Numbered from the stretch's first letter, positions 1 through 11,353 are shown. The stretch is 64,000 nt of DNA from Microbacterium sp. Leaf288 (GCF_001422925.1 NZ_LMNI01000012.1:372345-436344), one strand, 5' to 3'. Translations and numbers: made by a program. The notes: a model not told the origin generated them from the letters alone.

Positions 1-1
1 C

Positions 2-76
2 GTCGCGGTCGCCGCGCTCGTGATCGGTCAGGTTGTCTTCCGCAAGTTGGAGGGGCGCTTTGCACAAGAGCTTTAG
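2..76 (+). CDS. C-terminal end of an ABC-2 type polysaccharide export permease (partial)
   Basis: The window opens inside a reading frame that ends at TAG 74-76. The 24 visible codons read as a hydrophobic segment (VAVAALVIGQVVF) followed by a basic and acidic tail ending FAQEL. This is how the last membrane helix and cytosolic tail of Wzm/TagG/RfbD-type permeases usually look. It overlaps the start of a Wzt-type ATPase gene, the expected partner. The permease identity is inferred from that neighbour plus the hydrophobic tail, because the domain itself lies outside the window. Confidence 0.7.
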   Translation, partial: VAVAALVIGQVVFRKLEGRFAQEL

Positions 77-797
77 TGAAACGCCGGCGATCCTGGTCGA
101 AGACGTCCACAAGGACTTCAAGCTGCGTCACACGCACTCCATCAAGGAGACGTTCCTCGCCGCCGTTCGACGCAAGCCGCTGACCACTGACTTCCACGCG
201 CTGGACGGCGTGTCCTTCGCCATCGAACAGGGCGACTCGGTCGCGTTGCTCGGCTTCAACGGCTCGGGCAAGTCCACGATGCTGAAGCTCATTTCGGGCG
301 TGCTTCTTCCCGATCGCGGGCAGGTGCGCACTCGCGGGCGCGTCGCCGGTCTCATCGAGGTCGGCGCCGGCTTCCATCCGGACCTGTCCGGACGCGAGAA
401 CGTGTACCTCAACGCGGCCATCCTGGGGATGTCGAAGAAGGAGACGGAAGACCGCTTCGACGAGATCGTCGCCTTCAGCGAGATCGAGAAGTTCATCGAC
501 ACGGAGGTGAAGCACTACTCCTCCGGCATGTTCCTGCGTCTGGCCTTCGCCGTCGCCATCCACACCGAGCTCGACATCCTGCTGATCGATGAGATCCTCT
601 CGGTCGGTGACGAGCCGTTCCAGCAGAAGTGCCTGGCGCGCATTCGCGATATGCACGACCAGGGCAAGACGCTGGTCGTGGTCTCGCACGACCTCGATAT
701 GGTGTCGAACCTGTGCAGCCGCGGGATTCTGTTGCGCGGCGGGCAGGTCGCGTTCGACGGCGACAGCAAGCAAGCCGTCGCGGTGATGCGCGGCTGA
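60..797 (+). CDS. Polysaccharide/teichoic acid export ABC transporter, ATP-binding subunit (Wzt/TagH type)
   Basis: This is a cytosolic ATPase that would power export of a lipid-linked cell-surface glycan with the overlapping upstream permease. Visible motifs are Walker A GFNGSGKST, the signature YSSGMFLRLAFA, Walker B DILLIDE and the H-loop VVSHD. The spacing LIEVGAGFHPDLSGREN is typical of the Wzt/TagH group rather than of importers. I chose TTG 60 because GGAGGGG lies at 49-55, about six bases ahead; an in-frame TTG at 33 would add nine residues with no ribosome site. At 245 residues it is the short form, without the C-terminal glycan-binding domain of some Wzt proteins. The dTDP-rhamnose genes nearby suggest a rhamnose-containing polymer as substrate. 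Confidence 0.9.
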   Translation: MHKSFSETPAILVEDVHKDFKLRHTHSIKETFLAAVRRKPLTTDFHALDGVSFAIEQGDSVALLGFNGSGKSTMLKLISGVLLPDRGQVRTRGRVAGLIEVGAGFHPDLSGRENVYLNAAILGMSKKETEDRFDEIVAFSEIEKFIDTEVKHYSSGMFLRLAFAVAIHTELDILLIDEILSVGDEPFQQKCLARIRDMHDQGKTLVVVSHDLDMVSNLCSRGILLRGGQVAFDGDSKQAVAVMRG

Positions 798-829
798 GGC
801 AGGTCGCGCGCAGCCGCCGGAGCGGGCGG

Positions 830-1756
830 CTACCTCCGCCGCCGCAGCCGGCGCAGTCGTCGCCAGATCGGATGGCGGGCGTAGATCTCGCGCGCGAGAT
901 CCTCACCGCGGCGGGAGATCGCGGCGAGCAGTTCCTCATGCCTGCGTTCCATCTCCGCGTCCAGATTCTTCTCGATCAGGCCGATGTAGAGAGGAAGCCC
1001 TGACCCGTTCTCCCGCACCCAGCGGGTCAGTTCCCGGTCACGGACCGCGAGGTCGTCGCGGGCATGGGCGCCCTCGAGCTCGAACATGCTGTTACCGTCC
1101 GCTCCCTCGGCGGCGGGGCGGTGCATCCAGTAGGCGAGCGGGGTTCCGCCGAGGAAGGCGACGGGATGCCGAGCGGTCAGGCGCAGATAGAACTCCCAGT
1201 CCTCGACCGTCTCAAGCGATTCGTCGTAGCCCCCGAGTTCCTGGTGAACGGCGCGTCGGTACAGGAACGAGATCGGCACCGCCCGGTTGATCTCCAGCAG
1301 GCTTGTGAAGTTCACATGGGTCAGTCCCGCCCAGTACGGCACGCGGGACGTCTCGACCCACTCGCCGTCGCGCTGTTCTTCCTCCACGATCTCAGTGGCC
1401 ACCATGACCCCCGCATCCTGCGGACTCGCGTCGAGGAGCGCAACGGTCTTGGCGAGAAAGTGAGGGTGCCACAGATCGTCGTCGTCGTGGAGCACGATGT
1501 ACTCCGCACCGGTCGAAAGCACTCCGAGATTCGCCGCTGCGCAGCGCCCTCCCGGCGCGACGGTGTCGACCACGGAGACACGGTCGGCGAGAGACGACGA
1601 CCACACCACGTCGTCCACCTCCTCGCGGACGCCGCCGTCGTTGACGACCACGACCTCGATATCGCCGAACGACTGCGACGCGATGTCCTCCAGCGCCCGG
1701 CGGAGGAAGCCCGGACGATCCTTTGTGCGTACGACGACGGATACGCGGTGTGACAT
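830..1756 (-). CDS. Family 2 (GT-A) glycosyltransferase
   Basis: This 308-residue protein begins [15 protein letters not shown], the usual first strand of GT-A enzymes. It carries VVVNDGG (nucleotide-binding strand) and HDDDDLWHP (DXD-type metal site). Family 2 enzymes move a sugar from an NDP-sugar onto an acceptor in the cytosol. It converges on the export ATPase and diverges from rmlA, so a rhamnosyl or other transfer step in the same surface glycan is plausible; the donor cannot be read from sequence. The frame extends upstream to 1918, but that part runs through the rmlA promoter and is low-complexity. ATG 1756 sits six bases after a TACGCT -10 box and matches the family start. Confidence 0.87.
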   Translation of the reverse strand: MSHRVSVVVRTKDRPGFLRRALEDIASQSFGDIEVVVVNDGGVREEVDDVVWSSSLADRVSVVDTVAPGGRCAAANLGVLSTGAEYIVLHDDDDLWHPHFLAKTVALLDASPQDAGVMVATEIVEEEQRDGEWVETSRVPYWAGLTHVNFTSLLEINRAVPISFLYRRAVHQELGGYDESLETVEDWEFYLRLTARHPVAFLGGTPLAYWMHRPAAEGADGNSMFELEGAHARDDLAVRDRELTRWVRENGSGLPLYIGLIEKNLDAEMERRHEELLAAISRRGEDLAREIYARHPIWRRLRRLRRRR

Positions 1757-1762
1757 CGGATA

Positions 1763-1768
1763 AGCGTA
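1763..1768 (-). promoter_or_regulatory. -10 box for a leaderless glycosyltransferase mRNA
   Basis: TACGCT on the minus strand ends six bases before ATG 1756. No ribosome binding site fits between them, so transcription probably starts at or next to the start codon. Confidence 0.55.
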
Positions 1769-1828
1769 CCGGTGCGCCGCGTCCGCCCGTGCCGTCGCAA
1801 TCTGCGCGGCGAGGAACACGCACGCTGA

Positions 1829-1834
1829 TAGCGT
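1829..1834 (+). promoter_or_regulatory. Putative -10 box of the rml operon
   Basis: TAGCGT lies 29 bases before GTG 1864. A purine-rich GAGAGGGAG at 1851-1859 serves as ribosome binding site. Unlike most genes here this transcript would have a short leader of roughly 20 bases. No clear -35 element is visible. Confidence 0.45.
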
Positions 1835-1863
1835 CTGAGTCGACGGCACAGAGAGGGAGTGGT

Positions 1864-3733
<1,870 letters not shown>

Positions 3734-3734
<1 letters not shown>

Positions 3735-5143
3735 TGACAGAGTTCGGGAAATCGCTCGCCTCGTCCCCGACTCCGATCCCCGGTCTCGTGGTCTGGGAAC
3801 TGCCCGTCCATGGGGACAACCGGGGCTGGTTCAAGGAGAACTGGCAGCGGGAGAAGATGACCGCGGCGGGTCTGCCGGATTTCGGTCCCGTGCAGAACAA
3901 CATCGCCTTCAACGACGCGGTCGGCACCACCCGCGGAATCCACGCTGAGCCCTGGGATAAGTTCGTCTCGGTCGCGAGCGGTCGCATCTTCGGGGCGTGG
4001 GTTGACCTGCGTGAGGGCCCGACGTTCGGTGCCGTATTCACGACCGAGGTCGACCCGTCGCGTGCGATCTTCGTACCCCGCGGGGTGGGCAACGCCTACC
4101 AGACCCTGGAACCCGACACTGCCTATGCATACCTGGTCAACGACCACTGGTCGCCGGACGCCACTTACACATTCCTCAATCTCGCCGACGAGACGTCAGC
4201 CATCGAGTGGCGGATCCCGCTCGACGAGGTCGAGATCTCGGCGAAAGACGTCGCCCACCCACGTCTGGATGCCGTCACTCCGATGCCGCCCCGCAAGACG
4301 CTCGTTGTCGGAGCCAACGGCCAGCTGGGTCGCGCTCTGCGCGGTGCACTCGGGGACGCGCCGCACATCGAGTACGCGACCCGTCAGGACATCGACCTCA
4401 CTTCGGACGATCTCGCATCCGCCCGACGCTGGCGCGACTACGACACGATCATCAACGCGGGCGCTTACACGGCGGTCGACCTTGCAGAAACCCCTGAAGG
4501 CCGCTCGCAGGCTTGGGCAGCGAACGCCAGCGGCGTGGCGGCACTCGCCAGGGTCGCGACAGCCAACGGGATCACGTTCGTGCACGTGTCGAGCGACTAC
4601 GTCTTCGACGGCTCCCTGAACCGGGCATACCGTGAGGACGACCCGTTCGCGCCCCTTGGCGTCTACGGACAGTCGAAGGCGGCAGGCGACACCGCCGCTG
4701 CGACGGCTCCACGCCACTACATCCTGCGCACGTCGTGGGTGATCGGCGACGGCAAGAACTTTGTGCGCACGATGGCCTCACTGGCAGAGCGAGGAATCGA
4801 CCCCAAGGTCGTCGACGATCAGATGGGGCGCTTGACGTTCACCCACGACATCGCGCGCGGGATCCGGCATCTTCTCGACGCCCGTGCGCCTTTCGGAACA
4901 TACAACCTCACGGGCTCAGGGGATCCGACGACGTGGGCGGGTATCGCGCGCGCGGTCTTCACTGCCACTGGTCACGACCCCGACCGAGTTACCGGCGTGT
5001 CGACGGAGGAGTATTTCGCGTCCGCGACCGGCCCGGTGGCGACGCGACCGCGCAATAGCCTCCTCGACCTAGCGAAGCTGGAGGCGGTGGGGTACGTCGC
5101 GTCCGATGCCGAAGCGTCTCTGCGCCGGTACCTCGCGACGTAG
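3734..5143 (+). CDS. Fused dTDP-4-dehydrorhamnose 3,5-epimerase / dTDP-4-dehydrorhamnose reductase (RmlC-RmlD)
   Basis: One 469-residue chain holds the last two steps of dTDP-L-rhamnose synthesis. Residues about 10-180 are a cupin epimerase (RmlC) with catalytic-type His70 in RGIHAEP, Lys76 and Tyr133. Residues about 188-469 are the NADPH reductase (RmlD), with VGANGQLG at 192-199, SSDYVFDG and Tyr311-Gly-Gln-Ser-Lys315. The second conserved RmlC histidine (motif G-x-G-H-A/G-F) is Asn120 here (GVGNAYQ). From memory, actinobacterial fused proteins share this change, so it may mark the fused subfamily rather than loss of activity. The start overlaps the rmlB stop as TGATG. No separate rmlC or rmlD is present, consistent with one bifunctional enzyme closing the pathway. 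Confidence 0.92.
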
Positions 5144-5148
5144 GCGGC

Positions 5149-5247
5149 ATGATGCGCTGTGATCACGATCAGGTGATCAGGGGCGACGACGGTCCCTGGA
5201 CCTGCCGTCAGTGTGGCCACGTGTTCGTCCTGCCGGTCACCGACTGA
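5149..5247 (+). CDS. Possible 32-residue zinc-knuckle-like small protein
   Basis: Five bases after the rmlC-rmlD stop, ATG ATG opens a short frame ending at TGA 5245-5247. It carries Cys4, His6 and then CRQCGH at 19-24, a spacing that could hold one zinc ion. The ordered cysteines and the position directly behind the operon support a real gene. Against it, no clear ribosome binding site is seen, so it would rely on coupling to the preceding stop. I do not recognise the family and assign no function. Confidence 0.42.
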   Translation: MMRCDHDQVIRGDDGPWTCRQCGHVFVLPVTD

Positions 5248-5280
5248 TCGGCTCGTCCGCCCCGTCGGGTCGAGCAGCGG

Positions 5281-6417
5281 TCACAGCTCGGCGTGCAGCA
5301 TCCACACCTTGTCGGCGGCCTCGCGCCACGAGAACGCGCGACCGCGATCCCCCGCGAGCACGCCGAGACGCTCGGCGGCGGCGGTCGATCCGAGCCCCGT
5401 CGCCAACGCCGCGCCCAGCCCGTCCGCGAGGCTCGCAGCATCCGTTCCCGCTACCAGCTCTCCCCCGTCGAACACCACCTCGTCGTGAACCGCAGACGAG
5501 GCAGCGATCACGGGCACACCGAGTGTCAGGGCATCGACCACGCGCCATGGGAACGCGGCTCGGCGCGAAGGCGCCACGAACGCGACCGCCGCGCCGAACA
5601 CCGCCGCCCGGTCGGGGGCGTCCAGAGCGCCCCGCACATGCAGCGCCCGCTCGGGGAGCCCCGCCGCAGAGGCGAGGTCCTCTACCGCGGGCTCGTGCCC
5701 CTCCTCGACGTCGATCACGACCACCGGCAGATCGACACCGGATGCTGCCACCGCCGCGAGCCCGGCATCCAGACCCTCCGACCCCAGCGGTCCGCCCGCG
5801 AGCAGCACGTACCCCTCGGGCAGACCCAGCGCGCGGCGACGACCCACTTCATCCACCGGCACCGAGAACCCGAGCGGCGAAGCCCCCGCGATCACCCGCA
5901 CCCGGTCCCGCAGGCCGGGCGCGATCTCCAACAGCCGCACCGCCATCGAATGCGCCGGCACCACCACCGCGTCCGCGTGCTTCACCGCGCGCTTCAGCAT
6001 CGCCTTGTGCCACGCCACCACCGCCCGGGGCAGCTCCGAGGGCGACTCCCACGGCCGAAGGTCCCAGACCGTGACGACGGCCTGATCGTGGTCGTGCACC
6101 CGATCGTGGCGCACCAGCGGCGCGAACAGCGTCGGCGAGTGGATCATCCCACCGCCGATGCCGGTACCCACGCCCAACTGCAGCGCAGCCGCGAGCTCAC
6201 GTCGCGGGAGGGCCGTACGGCGCACACCCGCCAGACCCGGCACCGAGTCCAGTGCGCCTTCGACCCCGCCGGCCGGCGCGATCGCCTCTACCTCGCACCC
6301 CGACGGCGCCCCCAGCACCAGCGCCCGCGCAAGCTCGCGCGACGCCTCTGCCAACTCCGGCTCGGAGGGCGCAACGAGCTGATCCAGCACAACGCGGAGA
6401 GTTGCGACCACGATCAC
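5281..6417 (-). CDS. Group 1 (GT-B, family 4-like) glycosyltransferase
   Basis: This 378-residue protein has an N-terminal acceptor half (HSPTLFAPLV; VTVWDLRPWESP) and a C-terminal nucleotide-sugar half with VLLAGGPLGSEG, VAFVAPSRRAAFPWRVVDAL and GVPVIAASS. That is the usual family 4 order, although the E-x7-E glutamates are not well conserved. It would add a sugar to a lipid-linked intermediate at the inner membrane face. GTG 6417 overlaps the TGA of the LCP gene (GTGA), so it is the last gene of purE-LCP-glycosyltransferase. The link to an LCP ligase and the rml genes points to cell-wall glycopolymer assembly. Donor and acceptor are unknown. Confidence 0.82.
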   Translation of the reverse strand: MIVVATLRVVLDQLVAPSEPELAEASRELARALVLGAPSGCEVEAIAPAGGVEGALDSVPGLAGVRRTALPRRELAAALQLGVGTGIGGGMIHSPTLFAPLVRHDRVHDHDQAVVTVWDLRPWESPSELPRAVVAWHKAMLKRAVKHADAVVVPAHSMAVRLLEIAPGLRDRVRVIAGASPLGFSVPVDEVGRRRALGLPEGYVLLAGGPLGSEGLDAGLAAVAASGVDLPVVVIDVEEGHEPAVEDLASAAGLPERALHVRGALDAPDRAAVFGAAVAFVAPSRRAAFPWRVVDALTLGVPVIAASSAVHDEVVFDGGELVAGTDAASLADGLGAALATGLGSTAAAERLGVLAGDRGRAFSWREAADKVWMLHAEL

Positions 6418-7895
6418 TCCCCCGACGGAGTCGGAGTCGGCGGGTGAAGCGTCGTCTGCACGAGCTCCGCGATGTACGCCCAGTCGGGGCTGAACTCGTC
6501 GATGCCTTCGGCAGGCGTCAGCTCGAGCGTCTGCACGGGCTCCTCCTTCGCCTTGACCGCAAGGTCGACGAGCGCGGGGATCAGGGACTGCGGAAGGTCC
6601 GTCTCCACGATGTCGGCGCCGGCGTTCGCGACATCCTGGAAGCGCGTGAGCACGACCTGCGGCGTGAACTGGGCGAGGATCGCCTCCTGGAGCTCACGCT
6701 GGCGCCTCATGCGATCGAAGTCGCTGGTCGTGTAGCGCGAGCGGGCGTACCACTGGGCGGTGTCGCCGTCCATGTGCTGCTGGCCGGCCTCGATCCAGCC
6801 GGTCGCCCATGCGTCGACGTTGTGCGGATCGACGCCCTCGGGCGGGCCGCCCTTGGGCAGCCGCTCCACGACGTTGATGTCGACCCCGCCGAGCGCATCG
6901 ACCAGCGACGCGAACCCGTGCATGTCGACGAAGACGTAGTAGGGGATCTCGATGCCGAGGATCCCGGAAGCCGCGTCCTTCGTGGCCTCGATGGCCGGCG
7001 TCGAGCCCTGGGCAGCAGCATCCGGGTACAGCCCGGTCCCGCGATCCTCGCGACACTGCTCGACGGCATTCGTCAGCTGGTTGATCCCGCTCCCCCAGCC
7101 GCAGGTGGGGTCGCCGTGCCCTTCGAAGCCGTTGGGGTACTCGTCCTGCATCGGGCCCTCGGCGAACGGGAAGTTGGGCATGTCACGGGGGATGCCGGTG
7201 ATCGTGGTCGCACCGGTCGCGGCGTTCACCGAGACCACCGAGATGCTGTCGAACCTCATCGAGTCGCGGCCCTCGCCGCTGTCGGCGCCGAGCAGCAGGA
7301 TGTTGTAGTAGCCGTCTGACGGGGGCACGGTCGGCCCGCTCGCCCCGAAGATGTTGCTGATCGTCGAACGCACGGTGCCGACCGCGTTCGACGCGTACAC
7401 CGCGGTTCCGCTCGCGACCACGAGAAGTCCGACGGCCACCAGCGCGATGGCGAACCGTGCGACGCCCCCCGTCTTGACCAGGCGCACCAGGCGCAGCGTG
7501 TCGATCGTCAGCACGACCCACAGCACCGCGTACGCGAGCAGCAATCCCTGCGCGATCAGCAACGGCAACGGGCGCAGCAGCCCGAGCCAGTCGGGAAGCC
7601 ACGCGCTCGTCACGATGCTCAGCCCGGCGGTCGGCGCGAGCAGCGAGAACAGCAGCGCGACGACGAGCAGCGTCCACATCACGAGGGTCGCGGCGATCCC
7701 GAAACGGCCCAGCTTGCGGTTGCCCGCGAGCACCTGCGCAGAACCCGGGGTGAGGAAGTTGAGCCCGACCAGCCACCACCCTCGGCGGGTCATCACGGCG
7801 CGGGACGAGGCATCCGGATTCCTCATCGGGCGCTCCTCGACCACACCCGGACGAACCGGGCGGGCAGTGGTGCGAGGTGCGCTCATGACGCTCAC
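6414..7895 (-). CDS. LytR-CpsA-Psr (LCP) family glycopolymer-peptidoglycan ligase
   Basis: LCP proteins move polyprenyl-phosphate-linked glycopolymers onto peptidoglycan outside the membrane. Residues about 38-170 hold several hydrophobic segments, the first around [16 protein letters not shown]. The extracytoplasmic LCP domain starts near residue 195 with [22 protein letters not shown], whose Asp and Arg residues bind the pyrophosphate, and continues with GIPRDMP, GGVDINV and [19 protein letters not shown]. The 493-residue length is on the long side because of the multi-pass N-terminus. GTG 7895 overlaps the purE stop; an internal ATG at 7886 is an alternative. The rhamnose and export genes nearby suggest its substrate. 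Confidence 0.93.
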   Translation of the reverse strand: MSVMSAPRTTARPVRPGVVEERPMRNPDASSRAVMTRRGWWLVGLNFLTPGSAQVLAGNRKLGRFGIAATLVMWTLLVVALLFSLLAPTAGLSIVTSAWLPDWLGLLRPLPLLIAQGLLLAYAVLWVVLTIDTLRLVRLVKTGGVARFAIALVAVGLLVVASGTAVYASNAVGTVRSTISNIFGASGPTVPPSDGYYNILLLGADSGEGRDSMRFDSISVVSVNAATGATTITGIPRDMPNFPFAEGPMQDEYPNGFEGHGDPTCGWGSGINQLTNAVEQCREDRGTGLYPDAAAQGSTPAIEATKDAASGILGIEIPYYVFVDMHGFASLVDALGGVDINVVERLPKGGPPEGVDPHNVDAWATGWIEAGQQHMDGDTAQWYARSRYTTSDFDRMRRQRELQEAILAQFTPQVVLTRFQDVANAGADIVETDLPQSLIPALVDLAVKAKEEPVQTLELTPAEGIDEFSPDWAYIAELVQTTLHPPTPTPSGE

Positions 7896-8407
7896 AGCGA
7901 CTCCTTGAGCCGCCGGTTCTTCTGCTCGACCTGCGCTTCGAGATCGCGGGCGTAGGCCTCGACGCGGTCCGCGACCTCTGCGTCGGCGCTGCCGAGGATG
8001 CGGGCGGCGAGGAGTCCGGCGTTCTTGGCGCCGTTGATGGAGACGGTGGCGACCGGGATGCCGGCGGGCATCTGCACGATGCTCAGGAGCGAGTCCATGC
8101 CGTCCAGGGTCGCCAGCTGCACGGGAACGCCGACCACCGGGAGGGCGGTGAGGGATGCCAGCATGCCGGGGAGGTGTGCAGCGCCTCCGGCGCCGGCGAT
8201 GATGACGCGCAGTCCGCGCGCCCGCGCCTCACGCCCGTAGCGGACGAGCTTGTCGACCGTGCGATGCGCCGAGACGACCTCGACCTCGTGCGGGATGCCG
8301 AAGTCGGTGAGCGCCTGAGAGGCGTCGCTCATGACCCGCCAGTCGGAGTCGGAGCCCATGACGACGCCGACGAGCGGCGCCTCGGAGGAATGAAGGGGCG
8401 CAGTCAC
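7892..8407 (-). CDS. purE: N5-carboxyaminoimidazole ribonucleotide mutase
   Basis: PurE rearranges N5-CAIR to CAIR in de novo purine synthesis. The 171-residue protein shows the class I PurE motifs [11 protein letters not shown] near residue 13, [28 protein letters not shown] and [15 protein letters not shown]. It is transcribed away from accD with purK upstream; the separation from purK is 58 bases. GTG 8407 follows a TAGCCT -10 box by six bases, so purE-LCP-glycosyltransferase probably has its own leaderless promoter in addition to any read-through from purK. The coupling of a purine gene with wall-glycan genes is positional and need not be functional. Confidence 0.96.
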   Translation of the reverse strand: MTAPLHSSEAPLVGVVMGSDSDWRVMSDASQALTDFGIPHEVEVVSAHRTVDKLVRYGREARARGLRVIIAGAGGAAHLPGMLASLTALPVVGVPVQLATLDGMDSLLSIVQMPAGIPVATVSINGAKNAGLLAARILGSADAEVADRVEAYARDLEAQVEQKNRRLKESL

Positions 8408-8413
8408 TCGTCA

Positions 8414-8419
8414 AGGCTA
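8414..8419 (-). promoter_or_regulatory. -10 box for a leaderless purE mRNA
   Basis: TAGCCT on the minus strand is separated from GTG 8407 by six bases (TGACGA). It lies in the purK-purE gap. Confidence 0.55.
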
Positions 8420-8465
8420 GGGGGCGTGGCTGGAAACTCCCCGCAACGGCGCGCTTCCGAGGATG

Positions 8466-9602
8466 TCAGTCCAGGAAGAAGGATGCTGCGGCCCGAGCCT
8501 GGTACGCCACGTCATCGAGCTCGTCGCCCACGACGTTGACGTGCCCGACCTTGCGGCCGGGGCGCGGCGCCTTGCCGTAGGTGTGGACCTTCGCCTGGGG
8601 GTGCTCGTCCATCGCCGCGGCGAACCGCGCGTCGAGGGACTCCTCCGCCGGGCCGCCGAGGATGTTGACCATCACGGCCCATCCGGCGACGGGGTCGGTG
8701 TCGCCGAGGGGCAGATCGAGCACGGCGCGGAGGTGCTGTTCGAACTGGCTCGTGACGGCGCCGTCCTGGCTCCAGTGGCCGCTGTTGTGCGGGCGCATGG
8801 CGAGCTCGTTCACGAGGAGCCGCTCGTCGGTCGTCTCGAAGAGTTCGACCGCCAGCATCCCGGTCACGCCCAGGCCCTCGGCGATCGAGACGCCGATGCC
8901 CGCGGCCACCTGCTGCAGGCGGTCGCTGGAGTGAGGGGCCGGCGCGATCACCTCGGCGCACACGCCGTCGCGCTGCACGGTCTCGACCACCGGGTAGGCG
9001 CGGACCGCGCCCGACGGGCGACGGGCGACCTGCTGCGCGAGTTCGCGCGTGAAGTCGACGAGCTCCTCCACGAGGAGGGCACCGCCGTGGGTGTCCTCGG
9101 CGAGCGTCGCGAACCAGTCGTCGGCCTCGGTGCCCGCCGACACGACCCGCACGCCCTTGCCGTCGTAGCCACCGCGTGGGGTCTTCACGACGGCGCGGCC
9201 GCCGTGGTCGTCGATGAAGGCCTGCAGCTCGTCGGCGTTCGTGACCGCCGCCCAGTCGGGCTGCGGCATCCCGAGCTCCTGCAGACGTGCGCGCATGACG
9301 AGCTTGTCCTGCGCGAACTTCAGCGCATCGGGGCCGGGATGCACGGAGATCCCCTCGCCGACGAGGGTCGCCAGCACATCCTGCGGCACGTGCTCGTGGT
9401 CGAAGGTGACGACATCGACCTCGCGGGCGAAGGCGAGCACGGTGGCGGCATCGCGGTAGTCGCCGACAGCGGTCGCGGCGAGCGATGCCGACATCCCCTC
9501 GTCTTCGGCGAGCACCCGGATCTCGACTCCGAGCTCGACCGCCGGCGCGATCATCATGCGGGCCAGCTGCCCACCCCCGACGACTCCGACTCGCAGCGCC
9601 AT
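8466..9602 (-). CDS. purK: 5-(carboxyamino)imidazole ribonucleotide synthase
   Basis: PurK uses ATP and bicarbonate to carboxylate AIR to N5-CAIR, the substrate of PurE just downstream. At 378 residues it is a normal ATP-grasp enzyme. It opens VGVVGGGQLARMM and has TFDHEHVP, a lysine- and glycine-rich ATP loop (TPRGGYDGKG), FxxELA-type metal residues (DFTRELAQQVA) and NELAMRPHNSGHWS. The frame extends to 9641, but ATG 9602 matches the family start and has AGAGGGA seven bases ahead. It probably forms an operon with purE. Confidence 0.96.
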   Translation of the reverse strand: MALRVGVVGGGQLARMMIAPAVELGVEIRVLAEDEGMSASLAATAVGDYRDAATVLAFAREVDVVTFDHEHVPQDVLATLVGEGISVHPGPDALKFAQDKLVMRARLQELGMPQPDWAAVTNADELQAFIDDHGGRAVVKTPRGGYDGKGVRVVSAGTEADDWFATLAEDTHGGALLVEELVDFTRELAQQVARRPSGAVRAYPVVETVQRDGVCAEVIAPAPHSSDRLQQVAAGIGVSIAEGLGVTGMLAVELFETTDERLLVNELAMRPHNSGHWSQDGAVTSQFEQHLRAVLDLPLGDTDPVAGWAVMVNILGGPAEESLDARFAAAMDEHPQAKVHTYGKAPRPGRKVGHVNVVGDELDDVAYQARAAASFFLD

Positions 9603-9666
9603 GCCATTCCCTCTCGTCAGCCTCCGTCCATCATCCCGCACCCGTGGGATGACGAACGAGCCGGGG

Positions 9667-10251
9667 TCACACCTGCGGCAGCGGGGGCCTGGGGGGAACG
9701 GTGGGCTGCGGCCCGGGAGGAAGCGGCTGGGCGTCGCGGTGCGCGAGGATCTGGTTCACCTCGACCTGGTCGACGAGCGCCTCGTGCACCAGCTCGGCGC
9801 TCGGGATGTTCGCGAGCCGGAGCGGCTCGTCGACACCGTTCGTCAGCGTGATCGTGCCGGCGCCCCACATGCGCTGCAGCAGGCCGCGGTGCACCTTGAG
9901 GGTGTAACCGCGGACGTGCGCGAGCTCCCGGCGCTTCACGGCGAAGATGCCGCGGCGCTCCATCACGCGCCGCGTGGTGACCGTGTACACGTGGCCGAGC
10001 CACGACAGATACGGCAGCACGACGAGCAGCAACACCACGAGCGCGGCTCCGGCCAGCAGCATCCAATTCTCGAAAGGTGCCGGCAGGTTGCCGTAGAAGT
10101 AGCCGACGGCGCCGGCGACGACGATCAGCACCAGCGCCGACCAGGCGAGCCGCCGGGCGTGTGCGCGGAAGCGGGCGACGAGCAGCTCCGGGGTGGGCGC
10201 ACCGGGGGCAGGCGTCAGCGGCCTGCCACCGTAGCTCGTCGGCTGCGTCAT
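9667..10251 (-). CDS. PH-domain (bPH2-like) membrane protein
   Basis: This 194-residue protein has a proline-rich N-terminus (1-22), two hydrophobic helices (about 37-53 and 63-83), then a bacterial PH-like domain (about 85-155) starting [22 protein letters not shown] proline-rich tail follows. In mycobacteria a similar protein sits between birA and purK, so this is a conserved neighbourhood. Its biochemical role is not established; such domains probably mediate binding at the inner membrane face. ATG 10251 has GGGGA close ahead; an in-frame extension to 10569 crosses the repeat array at 10317-10450 and is rejected. Confidence 0.8.
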   Translation of the reverse strand: MTQPTSYGGRPLTPAPGAPTPELLVARFRAHARRLAWSALVLIVVAGAVGYFYGNLPAPFENWMLLAGAALVVLLLVVLPYLSWLGHVYTVTTRRVMERRGIFAVKRRELAHVRGYTLKVHRGLLQRMWGAGTITLTNGVDEPLRLANIPSAELVHEALVDQVEVNQILAHRDAQPLPPGPQPTVPPRPPLPQV

Positions 10252-10316
10252 GTCCCCATTGTGCGGGTAGCGGCCGACAGTGCGCTGATCACCCGCCGTT
10301 TTGCGCCATGTGCCGG

Positions 10317-10450
10317 CGTTTCGACTCGCACGCTCGCTCAACGACCGAGAGGAGAGATCGCCCGCTGCGTTTCGACTCGCAAGCTCGCTCAACGACCGAG
10401 AAGAGCGAACGCCCGCGGCTTTTCGACTCGCGCGCTCGCTCAACGACCGG
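10317..10450. repeat. Three spaced copies of a ~32-bp TTTCGACTCGC...GCTCGCTCAACGACCG repeat
   Basis: Copies lie at about 10317-10349, 10368-10400 and 10419-10450, with a period of 51 bases. Each reads (c)gtttcgactcgc, then three or four variable bases, then gctcgctcaacgaccg. The spacers differ. From memory, this intergenic repeat is widespread in Microbacteriaceae. It fills the gap between the ends of birA and the start of the PH-domain gene. Copy number and spacing do not suggest CRISPR. Confidence 0.85.
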
Positions 10451-10451
10451 A

Positions 10452-11261
10452 CTACGCGGAGCGGCTCCGCACGTGCACGACGTCGCCGGCGGAGACGACG
10501 CTCTCGAACTCGGCATCCTGGACCACCACCAGGCGCCCGTCGGGATCGATCCGCTGTGCACGGCCCCACAGCGTCTCACCGTTCGGCAGCGACACCGCGA
10601 CGTCGCTTCCGAGCGTGCTGCAGAGCGACTCCACCTCCCCGAGCACGCCCGATGCGGCAGCGTCACCGCCGGCTGCGCCGAGCGCCTTCAGCTGCTCGTC
10701 GAGCGCGCCGAGGTAGTCGGCGAGCAGGCGGTCGTCGTCGCACTCCAACCCTGCGGCGGCGAAGGAGGTCGCCGTCGCGACGGGGAGGTCGACTGCCGCC
10801 ATCCGCGTATTCACTCCGGAGCCGATCACGACGACGTCGGCATGCCCCGGCACGACCTCCGCGAGGATGCCGCAGATCTTCGATCCGTCGAGAAGCACGT
10901 CGTTCGGCCACTTGAGCGTGGCGCTGTGCACCGACCCGACCAGCTGCGCGGCGATCGCGCGGGTCATCGCCGCGCCCGCGATGAGCGGGATCCACCCGCG
11001 GGCGGCGACCGGAAGGGCCGAGGCGTCGACCGCGACCGAGACCGCGAGCGCCGATCCGGGCGGAGTGACCCACGTGCGGTCGAGGCGCCCGCGACCGGCT
11101 CGCTGATCGTTCGTGAGCAGCAGCGACAGGTGCGGCCATTCATGCGGCGCGTCGATGACGTGCCGGATGACGTCGGCATTGGTCGAGTCCGTGGTCTCTA
11201 CGACCTGGACGCGCGGACTCACGGCGGCGGTGAGCGGGAACCCCTCGGACGAGAACGTCAT
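10452..11261 (-). CDS. birA: Biotin--[biotin carboxyl-carrier protein] ligase
   Basis: BirA activates biotin with ATP and attaches it to the carrier lysine of carboxylases. The 269-residue protein has TTDSTN at 23-28, the biotin/ATP loop [10 protein letters not shown] near 55-64, [11 protein letters not shown] and GSGVNT. It lacks the N-terminal DNA-binding domain of E. coli BirA, so it should be a catalytic enzyme only. It is divergent from accD, whose complex needs a biotinylated alpha subunit (the one at 18859 ends with an EAMKMEQ site). ATG 11261 lies seven bases after a TAGCGT box; longer in-frame starts run through accD antisense. Confidence 0.94.
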   Translation of the reverse strand: MTFSSEGFPLTAAVSPRVQVVETTDSTNADVIRHVIDAPHEWPHLSLLLTNDQRAGRGRLDRTWVTPPGSALAVSVAVDASALPVAARGWIPLIAGAAMTRAIAAQLVGSVHSATLKWPNDVLLDGSKICGILAEVVPGHADVVVIGSGVNTRMAAVDLPVATATSFAAAGLECDDDRLLADYLGALDEQLKALGAAGGDAAASGVLGEVESLCSTLGSDVAVSLPNGETLWGRAQRIDPDGRLVVVQDAEFESVVSAGDVVHVRSRSA

Positions 11262-11268
11262 GTCGTTC

Positions 11269-11274
11269 ACGCTA
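11269..11274 (-). promoter_or_regulatory. -10 box for a leaderless birA mRNA
   Basis: TAGCGT on the minus strand is seven bases before ATG 11261. It shares the short birA-accD gap with the divergent accD box at 11354. Confidence 0.55.
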
Positions 11275-11353
11275 CGCCCCTCGCTCCGGGGATGGACAGC
11301 GGATGCCGCAACCCCTTGTGCGAACCCTCCAACAGATCGACCGGGCCCGCCGA

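Noticed and set aside
8463..9851. Long plus-strand frames opposite purK, sdhA, the nucleoside permeases and add
   Set aside because: All are antisense shadows with His/Arg/Asp-biased composition and no recognisable domain, while the opposite strand encodes clear enzymes.
10317..10450. CRISPR-like spaced repeats
   Set aside because: Only three copies, internal variation within the repeat and short spacers of about 18 bases; no cas genes.
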